In this document: piece by piece, positions 15,013 to 21,813 of the stretch | How positions within the stretch are numbered: position 1 is the first letter of the stretch | Layout of the letters: the number at the start of each line of letters is the position of its first letter | Source of the DNA: an uncultured Spirochaetales bacterium | GTDB lineage: Bacteria > Spirochaetota > Spirochaetia > Sphaerochaetales > Sphaerochaetaceae | Assembly: GCA_934271365.1 (NCBI GenBank) | Contig: CAKQRI010000027.1 | Coordinates: 1 to 28,455 of the forward strand | Reading direction: 5' to 3' | DNA: 28,455 bases | Translations under genes and position numbers: made by a program | The notes under the pieces: generated by a model | Told to the model about the DNA's origin: nothing | Databases searched by the model: none | The model's input: the letters and a program-made list of their open reading frames with translations, nothing else

Positions 15013-16353
15013 ATGGTTGATATGACAGAAGGAAAGGCCTTTCCCCATCTTTTCAGGTATGCACTTCCGATTTTGCTTGGTAACTGGCTTCAGCTTGCCT
15101 ATAATGCCGTTGATTCTATCATTGCAGGCAGGTTCATAGGCCGGGATGCTCTCGCAGCAGAAGGCATTGCTGGTCCAGTGATGAATCTCATCATCCTTTT
15201 CATAACAGGCCTGTGTATTGGCTCTGGCGTATTGATGAGTGAGGCATTCGGTGCAAAGAACTACAAGAGACTCAAGGAAAGCCAGGCGACACTGCTTCTG
15301 TTCGGTCTTGTATCATCGCTTATCATTTCTTTTGCTGCTGTTCTGCTATCTCCATATATACTAAGATCTCTATCTGTTCCAGACGAGATATTTTCTATCA
15401 CAAATACATATCTCAGGATAATATTCTTAGGCACTCCGTTTACATTCTGCTACAATGCGCTTGCGGCAGGGCTTAAGAGCGTCGGAGATTCAAAGACTCC
15501 TCTGAAGTTCCTGGCATTTTCCGCTGTTCTGAATGCTGTGCTTGATATCATATTCCTTGGCATCTTCCGATTTGGCATAGTCTGCTCAGCTTTGACTACT
15601 GTCATAGCAGAGGCTATATCTGCATTCCTTGCACTTCGCCATATGGTGAAATATGAAAAGGAGCTCTGTCCACAGTCTACTGATCTCCATATAAAGAAAG
15701 AGCTTCTCAGACCTATACTTTCCTATGGAGGGCCTACAGCGCTTCAGCAGGCAATACAGCCAATTGGTAAAGTCCTTATCCAGAGCCAGGTGAACGCTCT
15801 AGGCGTCAATGTAATCGCTGCTTTCAATGCAGTTACCAGGGTCGATGATTTCGCATGTATTCCTGAGCAGGGAATTGCAACTGCAATTGCGACATACATA
15901 GCACAGAACAGGGGGGCCGATAAAAAGGCAAGGATCAGAGAAGGCTTCAGATGCGGAATCTTCATGGAGCTATCATATTGGGCTCTCATTGCAATTGTCA
16001 CATATGCATTTAAGCGTCCTATTGTGTCTATGTTCGTGAGCGGAGGAGCAGCTGCGGAAGTTATTGCAAATGGTACAGCTTATCTTTCTCTTATGGCTTT
16101 CTTTTATATATTTCCAGCACTTACAAATGGATTCCAGGGCTTTTACAGGGGAATGGGAAAGATGTATACGACTATGGCTGGAACATTCATTCAGACAAGC
16201 GTTAGAACCGTATGCACATTTATCCTGGCACCATTATATGGAATATCAGGAATTGCCATCTCATGTGCTATCGGCTGGACTCTTATGCTTATTTTTGAAA
16301 TTCCATATTACTTTATTACATGCAGAAAGAGAGGACTTAATAGATTATGCTGA
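15013..16353 (+). CDS. MATE-family multidrug/small-molecule exporter
   Basis: Integral membrane antiporter of about 446 residues with 12 predicted helices. Characteristic segments include LPILLGNWLQLAYNAVDSIIAGRFIG at the start, a G-x-GVLMSEAFGA motif in helix 2-3, and a second-half repeat (YGGPTALQQAIQPIGKVLIQSQVNALG). The reading frame extends upstream to a TTG at 14944, but the ATG at 15013 gives the usual N-terminus (MVDMTEGKAFPHLF); no strong ribosome site is seen for any start. The last codons overlap the start of the pectinesterase by 7 bases, so the two are translationally coupled. The substrate is unknown. Confidence 0.9.
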   Translation: MVDMTEGKAFPHLFRYALPILLGNWLQLAYNAVDSIIAGRFIGRDALAAEGIAGPVMNLIILFITGLCIGSGVLMSEAFGAKNYKRLKESQATLLLFGLVSSLIISFAAVLLSPYILRSLSVPDEIFSITNTYLRIIFLGTPFTFCYNALAAGLKSVGDSKTPLKFLAFSAVLNAVLDIIFLGIFRFGIVCSALTTVIAEAISAFLALRHMVKYEKELCPQSTDLHIKKELLRPILSYGGPTALQQAIQPIGKVLIQSQVNALGVNVIAAFNAVTRVDDFACIPEQGIATAIATYIAQNRGADKKARIREGFRCGIFMELSYWALIAIVTYAFKRPIVSMFVSGGAAAEVIANGTAYLSLMAFFYIFPALTNGFQGFYRGMGKMYTTMAGTFIQTSVRTVCTFILAPLYGISGIAISCAIGWTLMLIFEIPYYFITCRKRGLNRLC

Positions 16354-17246
16354 GACTGACTGTAGGAAAGAGCGGCAGAGAGGATTATTACTATCTTCAG
16401 GAAGCCATTGAAGCTATCCCATATAATACGGAAGCTGAGATTATCATAAAAGAGGGTATATACAGAGAGAAGATCTTCTCTGATAAGAGAAATCTCAGGA
16501 TAATCGGAGAAGGTGATGTTCTTATTACATACTCTGATTCAGGCCGTGAGCTTATGGCTGATGGCATTAAGCGTGGCACATTCCGCTCTTATACTGCGTT
16601 CTTCTCAGGCGAGAGGCTTTATCTTGAAAATGTAACAATAGAGAACAGTGCAGGCGAGGGACGCAGAGTGGGACAGGCTGTAGCGCTGTACCTGGACTGT
16701 GACTATGCAGAGCTTGATAAAGTGGCACTTCTTGCTCACCAGGATACTCTGTTTCTTGCTCCTCTCCCTGCGGAGGAGAGGGAGAAGCGAGGCTTTTATG
16801 GTCCTAGATCATTTCTTCCAAGAAAGAGGAATAAGAGCGTATTCAGAAATTGCTATATAGAAGGAACCATAGACTTCATATTCGGTTCAGGTGATGCGCT
16901 TTTTGAAAGCTGCAGGATTGTAAGCATCGGAAGCGGCTATGTAACAGCACCATCTACAGATGAAGATGGAATCGGATTCGTATTCAATAAGTCTGCATTC
17001 ATCATTAAGGATAAGAGAGATGAGGTTTACATAATGAGGCCATGGAGACCATATGGAAAGGTATCTCTTATCAGCTGTATTGCAGATGATGGCTTTGTTC
17101 CATCTCTATGGTGTGCATGGCCAGGGCATGAAGATGAAAAGAACAAAGCCAAATGCTATGTTTATGATTCAGATGTGAAGGGCGAATCCTTATCAGAGCT
17201 CAGCAAGAGCGATGCTGACTCTGCCATCTCATATTTTGCTATATAG
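16347..17246 (+). CDS. Pectinesterase (CE8) without signal peptide
   Basis: Removes methyl esters from galacturonate units (EC 3.1.1.11). The 299-residue protein is a CE8 beta-helix enzyme with its diagnostic blocks: GQAVALYL, AHQDTLF with acid/base Asp133, YIEGTIDFIFG with nucleophile Asp176, and MRPWRPYG with Arg231 and Trp233. There is no signal peptide; residue 1 leads straight into LTVGKSGREDYYYLQEAI, the family's N-terminal strand. It is therefore probably cytoplasmic, acting on imported methylated oligogalacturonides. Its ATG overlaps the end of the MATE gene. Downstream uronate steps are supplied by kduI/kduD about 6 kb away. Confidence 0.93.
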   Translation: MLRLTVGKSGREDYYYLQEAIEAIPYNTEAEIIIKEGIYREKIFSDKRNLRIIGEGDVLITYSDSGRELMADGIKRGTFRSYTAFFSGERLYLENVTIENSAGEGRRVGQAVALYLDCDYAELDKVALLAHQDTLFLAPLPAEEREKRGFYGPRSFLPRKRNKSVFRNCYIEGTIDFIFGSGDALFESCRIVSIGSGYVTAPSTDEDGIGFVFNKSAFIIKDKRDEVYIMRPWRPYGKVSLISCIADDGFVPSLWCAWPGHEDEKNKAKCYVYDSDVKGESLSELSKSDADSAISYFAI

Positions 17247-17294
17247 CATATGCAACATATTGCATTCTGAAGCATTCTGCCCCAGCTTCTTCTT

Positions 17295-17840
17295 ATGGCA
17301 GGGAAGAAAGACAAGGCATTAGAGGAAGAACTTGAATTCTATAAGAGAAAGACAATATTAAGGGATAGATGGGATAAGATAGGCGAAAGACACAGAAAAC
17401 AGATCATAATATCCTTGCTTATCATCCTGATTGTATTTGCAGTCTTCTTTTATAGTCTTATGAAGAGCATTTCAGAACCGGTATCTCTTGATAGAGATAG
17501 ATATATGGAGCTTATCGGGGCTAAGAGCGGGAGCTGCTGGACTCTTTCAAATAATGATAGGAAGGCATTTGAAGAGATGCTTATGCTCCCGTCGCTAAGG
17601 AAGAAAGTTCAGGTATTTGCAATCTGCGATGTGCTTTATCTTTCATTCACTGATGGAATGGTTTCCATTGAGTATCCATTTGAGCTTTGTGATGGTGTGA
17701 TAAAAGGTGAGATGGAAGGAGTAGAGACTCTTCTGTATTTCACAGAGAGTGCCAGCGGAAAAGGCCAGGCACTCTCTATATATGCAGGTGATATAGAAGC
17801 AGAGCTCAGTCCTTATTCAGCTTCAGAGCAGCTTCAATGA
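17295..17840 (+). CDS. Hypothetical single-span membrane protein
   Basis: A 181-residue protein with a charged, probably coiled-coil N-terminus (KDKALEEELEFYKRKTILRDRW), one strongly hydrophobic helix (about 38-56, IIISLLIILIVFAVFFYSL) and a mainly beta extracytoplasmic domain of about 120 residues. No known domain was recognised. It lies 48 bases after the pectinesterase and may share its transcript. Its last 35 bases overlap the 3' end of convergent pyrG. No clear ribosome site is seen before the ATG. Confidence 0.65.
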   Translation: MAGKKDKALEEELEFYKRKTILRDRWDKIGERHRKQIIISLLIILIVFAVFFYSLMKSISEPVSLDRDRYMELIGAKSGSCWTLSNNDRKAFEEMLMLPSLRKKVQVFAICDVLYLSFTDGMVSIEYPFELCDGVIKGEMEGVETLLYFTESASGKGQALSIYAGDIEAELSPYSASEQLQ

Positions 17841-19410
17841 ATGCAAGGAAGCAAGGATGAGGCCTGTTAGGCCTGCTTTTGAATTCAGGATGGAACTGGA
17901 CTGCGATAAAGCATGGATGATCTGGAAGCTCTATGGCTTCTACAAGACGCTCATCAGGACTTGTTCCAGCAATTATCATGCCTTTATCCTGCATCTCCTT
18001 TCTGTATTCATTGCTGAATTCATATCTATGTCTGTGCCTCTCATTTACAGAAGCGCTCTTATAGTATTCAGAAAGCTTTGTGCCTGGCTTCAATATGCAT
18101 TCATATGCTCCAAGCCTCATAGTGCCGCCCTTTGCCTCTATGCTTCTCTGGTCAGGCATCAGGTCTATTACTTTATGGCTGCTCTCTGGATTGAATTCCG
18201 AAGAATCTGCATCTTTATATCCAAGTACATCACGGGCGAATTCGATTACTGCTATCTGCATTCCAAGGCATATTCCAAGATAAGGTATCTTATGCTCCCT
18301 TGCATATTTTGCAGCTTCTATCTTTCCTTCAATGCCACGGCTGCCGAATCCGCCAGGGACAAGGATTCCGCTGACATCTCCAAGCAGCTCATCGGTGCTT
18401 TTCTCATTTAGAAGCTCAGCATCGACCCATTTGATATCAATCTGGCTATGAAGGCGCCATCCTGCATGCTTAAGTGCCTCGATTACAGAAAGGTAGGCAT
18501 CGTGGAGCTGTATGTATTTTCCTACTATGGCAATCCTTACATGCTTTTCTGAGCTTTCAATGTTCTCAAGCATCTTATTCCACTCGCTCATGTCCGATGG
18601 CTTGGCTTTTATGCCCAGTTCTCTGCATACAATCTCATCAAGCTTCTCTTTCTGGAGCATTATAGGTGCTTCATATAAAACAGGTACAGTGGAGTTCTCG
18701 ATTACACAGTCTGGCTTTACATTGCAGAAGAGAGCAATCTTATCTTTTATTGACTTCTCAATAGGCTCATCAGCCCTCATTACTATGATGTCTGGGAATA
18801 TTCCAGCTCCCATAAGCTCCTTTACGGAGTGCTGTGTAGGCTTGCTTTTATGCTCTCCCGAAGATTTTATATAAGGAACAAGAGTTACATGGATGAACAG
18901 ACAGTTCTCTTTGCCTTTCTCAATTGCAATCTGCCTGATTGCTTCAAGAAATGGCTGTGATTCAATGTCTCCAGTAGTTCCTCCTATTTCTGTTATGATC
19001 ACATCTGCGCCTGTCTTCTCATCAAGGGCATAGATGAACTTCTTGATCTCGTTTGTTACATGTGGGATGATCTGGACTGTAGAGCCTAGGTATTCACCAT
19101 TTCTCTCTTTATTGAGGACTGTCCAATATACCTTACCTGATGTGAGGTTTGAGAATTTATTGAGATCCTCATCTATGAATCTCTCGTAATGGCCGAGATC
19201 CAGATCTGTTTCAGCCCCATCATCTGTTACGAATACTTCTCCATGCTGAAGCGGTGACATTGTGCCTGGGTCAACATTCATATATGGATCCAGCTTCTGC
19301 GCTGCGACTTTAAGTCCACGGCTCTTCAGAAGCCTGCCAAGGCTTGCTGCCGTAATGCCTTTTCCAAGGCCTGAAACAACTCCGCCAGTTACGAAAATGT
19401 GCTTTGCCAT
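17806..19410 (-). CDS. pyrG: CTP synthase
   Basis: Makes CTP from UTP, ATP and glutamine (EC 6.3.4.2). The 534-residue protein has the full two-domain layout: N-terminal synthetase domain starting KHIFVTGGVVSGLGKGITAASLG, with DPYMNVDPGTMSP and the GTTGDIES block, and a C-terminal glutamine amidotransferase with nucleophile Cys381 in GICLGMQ and the FHPE pair near the end. AAGGAG before the ATG lies inside the end of the ANTAR gene, and the gap is one base, so it is part of a glnA - ANTAR - pyrG operon. This pairs a glutamine-consuming enzyme with glutamine synthesis. Confidence 0.97.
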   Translation of the reverse strand: MAKHIFVTGGVVSGLGKGITAASLGRLLKSRGLKVAAQKLDPYMNVDPGTMSPLQHGEVFVTDDGAETDLDLGHYERFIDEDLNKFSNLTSGKVYWTVLNKERNGEYLGSTVQIIPHVTNEIKKFIYALDEKTGADVIITEIGGTTGDIESQPFLEAIRQIAIEKGKENCLFIHVTLVPYIKSSGEHKSKPTQHSVKELMGAGIFPDIIVMRADEPIEKSIKDKIALFCNVKPDCVIENSTVPVLYEAPIMLQKEKLDEIVCRELGIKAKPSDMSEWNKMLENIESSEKHVRIAIVGKYIQLHDAYLSVIEALKHAGWRLHSQIDIKWVDAELLNEKSTDELLGDVSGILVPGGFGSRGIEGKIEAAKYAREHKIPYLGICLGMQIAVIEFARDVLGYKDADSSEFNPESSHKVIDLMPDQRSIEAKGGTMRLGAYECILKPGTKLSEYYKSASVNERHRHRYEFSNEYRKEMQDKGMIIAGTSPDERLVEAIELPDHPCFIAVQFHPEFKSRPNRPHPCFLAFIEAALKLNKD

Positions 19411-19411
19411 T

Positions 19412-19978
19412 TTATTGCTCCTTATATCTCTTCATAAGAAGATACGCTGATTCCCTCAGCGTTATTCTTCTATCCATAGCTGTTTTCTCGATTAATCTGT
19501 GAGCATCATTCTCTTTCATCCCATGTTCGATCATGATGCATTTTGCTTTTGAGACAATCCTTGCTTCCTCAAGCTTGCTTTCAAGCTTCTTTATTTCCTT
19601 GTCCTTTGATTTAAGACGTTCCTTGATTGTCTCAGCGAGTCTGAGTGTCTGGAATAATATTGGCTTCAGAATCGGCTTGGCAACAGTAAGTATTCCATTT
19701 TCTGAGAGCCTTGATGCAAATATGCCTAAAAGCTCTTCTCTCATGATCATTATAACAGCAGCATCTGTTTCTTCTGTGATCATTAGAGCAAGATCCATTC
19801 CATCTTCATCAGATAGGGGATAGCTGATTATCACAGCATCCCATTCCTCATCTAATGCCAGCCTTCTTGCTGCCGCAGCACCTATAGCGGGAGTGATGGA
19901 GTCTCCTCCCTTCTCTTTTAGAAGGGAAGTGAGGGCCTCCTGTATCCTCTCTGTGGCTGCAACAGCAAGTATCCTCAT
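19412..19978 (-). CDS. ANTAR-domain regulator with degenerate receiver
   Basis: Probable RNA-binding antitermination regulator of 188 residues. The N-terminal half has a response-regulator fold, but the usual phospho-acceptor Asp is Ser52 in WDAVIISYPLSDEDG and the N-terminal acidic pair is missing (ILAVAATERI), so phosphorylation is unlikely; the late conserved Lys in VAKP is kept. A coiled coil follows (KERLKSKDKEIKKLESKLEEA). The C-terminal ANTAR domain (ARIVSKAKCIMIEHGMKENDAHRLIEKTAM) has the three-helix pattern. Such non-phosphorylatable receivers are common in ANTAR proteins encoded beside glnA. It lies one base after glnA and one base before pyrG. Likely targets are the leaders of glnA and glnN. 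Confidence 0.9.
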   Translation of the reverse strand: MRILAVAATERIQEALTSLLKEKGGDSITPAIGAAAARRLALDEEWDAVIISYPLSDEDGMDLALMITEETDAAVIMIMREELLGIFASRLSENGILTVAKPILKPILFQTLRLAETIKERLKSKDKEIKKLESKLEEARIVSKAKCIMIEHGMKENDAHRLIEKTAMDRRITLRESAYLLMKRYKEQ

Positions 19979-19979
19979 T

Positions 19980-21245
19980 CTACGTCACCAGAAATTCCAG
20001 ATCTCGTGAGTAGATGATCTGGTTATCAGCTCTGACTGATTTTTCATAGTCAGTGCGTTTTGCTTTCAGAAAGCATGAGAGAAGATGAGGTGGAAGCACG
20101 TTTCTGACAAACTCTGAACGCTCTGCATTATCAGCCGCTTCGGATAGGCTTTCAGCAAGCTGGTCACCATCCTCTATATCACTCAGCTTCATATTTCTTC
20201 TTATTCCATCTTCAGCTGCCTTCAATAGAAGCAGCAGCGCAAGATATGGGTTGCATGATGGATCTGCAAGCCTTATCTCAATTCTCTTAGCACTCTCTTT
20301 CTTCACGTCTGGGACTCTGATCAGAAGCCCTCTGTTTGAGGTGCCCCATGTCACTGAAGATGGTGCCTCGTCGCTTCCAAGTCTCTGATAGCTGTTTGAT
20401 ACAGGATTCAGGAACAGCTGCAGCTCTTTTATATGGCTTAGCATTCCTGCAATCATATTCTCCTTTATAGCATCAAATGGAAGACCTTCCTTATGAAGCG
20501 ATATATTGATATGGAGACCAGAGCCAGATTCCTTGAATAAAGGCTTTGGCAGGAATGATGCGAATAGCCCTCGCTGTGATGCAAGTGTCTTTACCATGTT
20601 CTTGAATGAGATGAGATTATCAGCAGAGGAGAGCAGTGCTGAAGGGCGGAATGAGATCTCATTCTGACCTGGGCCTTTCTCATGATGGCTGGTCTCAATG
20701 TATATTCCCATTTCCTCTAATGTCAGGGATATCTCCCTTCTTATATTCTCACCTTTATCAAGAGGTGCGACATCTAGATAGCCTGCACTGTCCATTGGCT
20801 CATATGTTGGCTTTCCTTCCTCATCATTCTTGAAGAGGTAGAACTCGCACTCAAGACCTATCATTGCATCATAGCCAGTATCATAAAGCTCCTTCTCTGC
20901 CTCTTTCAGAAGATAGCGGGCATCTCCCTCGAATGGTCTTAGGTCTGGATGCATTATGTCACAGAACAGCCTTATCACCCGACCATTCTCACATGTTCTC
21001 CATGGAAGAATCTGCAGTGTTTCAGGATCAGGGAATAATAATAGATCGGAGTCTTCTATGTTCAGGAATCCCCGTATTGCTGATGCATCGAAGCTTATTC
21101 CCTCAGAGAATGCTCTTTCCAGCTCTGATGCGGATATTGATACATTCTTCAGCTGTCCGAAGATATCACAGAAAGAGAGACGGACAAACCTGACATCGTT
21201 TTCTTTAGCATACTGAAGTACTTCATCTTTATCATATGTTGTCAT
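19980..21245 (-). CDS. glnA: Glutamine synthetase, type I (short form)
   Basis: ATP-dependent ligation of ammonia to glutamate (EC 6.3.1.2). At 421 residues it is a little shorter than usual type I enzymes (about 440-470). Key blocks are present: GLECEFYLF, ETSHHEKGPGQNEISFR, GSGLHINISL, NSYQRLGSDEAP, NRGLLIRVP and EIRLADPSCNPYLALLL. The C-terminal adenylylation loop with its Tyr (NLYDL-type) is not seen, so GlnE-type control is unlikely. AGAGG lies before the ATG. It heads a minus-strand operon with the ANTAR regulator and pyrG and is divergent from the type III synthetase gene. A long leader carries an intrinsic terminator (21401-21447), pointing to control by attenuation. Confidence 0.95.
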   Translation of the reverse strand: MTTYDKDEVLQYAKENDVRFVRLSFCDIFGQLKNVSISASELERAFSEGISFDASAIRGFLNIEDSDLLLFPDPETLQILPWRTCENGRVIRLFCDIMHPDLRPFEGDARYLLKEAEKELYDTGYDAMIGLECEFYLFKNDEEGKPTYEPMDSAGYLDVAPLDKGENIRREISLTLEEMGIYIETSHHEKGPGQNEISFRPSALLSSADNLISFKNMVKTLASQRGLFASFLPKPLFKESGSGLHINISLHKEGLPFDAIKENMIAGMLSHIKELQLFLNPVSNSYQRLGSDEAPSSVTWGTSNRGLLIRVPDVKKESAKRIEIRLADPSCNPYLALLLLLKAAEDGIRRNMKLSDIEDGDQLAESLSEAADNAERSEFVRNVLPPHLLSCFLKAKRTDYEKSVRADNQIIYSRDLEFLVT

Positions 21246-21306
21246 AGTGACCTCTTGATAAAAGACGCTTATAAGGCGTTTGCAGGTTAAAAATAAATAT
21301 GGAGAA

Positions 21307-21335
21307 ATGCTGTTGCATTATCGCTTCTGTGTCAA
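21307..21335 (-). promoter_or_regulatory. glnA: Possible proximal glnA promoter
   Basis: On the minus strand TTGACA (21330-21335) is followed after 17 bases by CAGCAT (21307-21312), a weak -10. The AATGC/GCATT inverted repeat at 21306-21319 covers the -10 and could be an operator. This start lies downstream of the leader terminator and would bypass it, giving a basal level of glnA transcript. Confidence 0.4.
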
Positions 21336-21400
21336 GTAATGAAACAGAATAAAAATCAGAAATCTGCCTGAATAATCCTATTGCCATCTGATCTCCAATG

Positions 21401-21447
21401 AAAAAGGCGTCTGGGTTGAGGGTAATATCCCTATACCAGACGCCTTT
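21401..21447 (-). terminator. Leader terminator (attenuator) of glnA
   Basis: A 12-bp perfect stem, AAAGGCGTCTGG with CCAGACGCCTTT (arms at 21403-21414 and 21436-21447), has a loop that itself holds an AGGG/CCCT hairpin. On the minus strand a run of five Ts follows the stem. No minus-strand gene lies upstream, so it must stop transcription of the glnA leader, about 155 bases before the start codon. Confidence 0.85.
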
Positions 21448-21451
21448 GTCT
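21438..21451 (-). promoter_or_regulatory. Candidate ANTAR-binding hairpin in glnA leader
   Basis: On the minus strand AGAC-AAAGGC-GTCT forms a 4-bp stem with a six-base loop having A at position 1 and G at position 4, the loop signature reported for ANTAR targets (EutV/NasR type). Its 3' arm and loop are the 5' arm of the glnA terminator, so this hairpin and the terminator exclude each other. A second matching hairpin just upstream was not found with certainty. Confidence 0.5.
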
Positions 21452-21526
21452 TCTGTAAGATATCTGATGATGCATAATTGTGCAATAGATAAATCAGATA
21501 ACTTTAATAAACTAGATGCATAACTT

Positions 21527-21553
21527 ATTATCTGCTAATGAAATAAAAATCAA
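21527..21553 (-). promoter_or_regulatory. glnA: Possible distal glnA leader promoter
   Basis: On the minus strand TTGATT (21548-21553) and GATAAT (21527-21532) are separated by 15 bases. This would start the leader near 21520, upstream of the attenuator, giving a leader of about 275 bases. The spacer is short, so the call is weak. Confidence 0.35.
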
Positions 21554-21626
21554 GGTTTTTGTTTGGTGCAGATTGTTGCTTTTAGCAGATTCCTAGTGAG
21601 TGTTATTGAATTCTTTGGTAAAATAA

Positions 21627-21657
21627 TTGACAGCTTTTTTCACTCTGTATTGATAAA
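21627..21657 (+). promoter_or_regulatory. glnN: Possible glnN promoter
   Basis: TTGACA at 21627-21632 with GATAAA at 21652-21657, 19 bases apart. It would produce a leader of about 150 bases containing both hairpins and the terminator. A second candidate (TTGACT at 21709) would start transcription inside the hairpins and is less compatible with attenuation. Confidence 0.45.
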
Positions 21658-21728
21658 TATAGATACTGAAACGAGTTGTTTTGCATTTGCCTGATTAATA
21701 GATGGGTGTTGACTCATTGTGTTTCTTT

Positions 21729-21765
21729 CTGATAGAACAGCTATAACGACGAAGGTGTTGTGGCT
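21729..21765 (+). promoter_or_regulatory. Candidate dual-hairpin ANTAR/antiterminator element of glnN
   Basis: Two small hairpins lie in tandem. The first is CTG-ATAGAA-CAG at 21729-21740, with a loop of A at 1 and G at 4. After six bases comes CGAC-GAAGGT-GTTG at 21747-21760, with G at loop position 4 but G at position 1. A larger alternative pairs AGCTATAAC (21739-21747) with GTTGTGGCT (21757-21765). Either second structure uses the 5' arm of the following terminator. The word GCTATAAC is repeated at 21740 and 21772, so the same arm can pair with either copy. Confidence 0.55.
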
Positions 21766-21789
21766 GAGAGGGCTATAACACCTTTTTTT
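21752..21789 (+). terminator. Leader terminator (attenuator) of glnN
   Basis: AAGGTGTT at 21752-21759 pairs with AACACCTT at 21777-21784, extended inward by about six further pairs including wobbles, and is followed by seven Ts ending at 21789. It sits only 25 bases before the glnN start codon and upstream of its ribosome site, the position of a transcription attenuator. Confidence 0.88.
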
Positions 21790-21813
21790 ATCAGGCTTTG
21801 GAGGCAGGATATT

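Noticed and set aside
21340..21400. Sigma-54 promoter for glnA
   Set aside because: TGGCA occurs on the minus strand, but no GC element lies at the required 10-base distance from the GG.
21760..21813. Upstream in-frame extension of the glnN reading frame
   Set aside because: It lies inside the leader terminator hairpin and T run; the ATG at 21814 has a proper GGAGG site.
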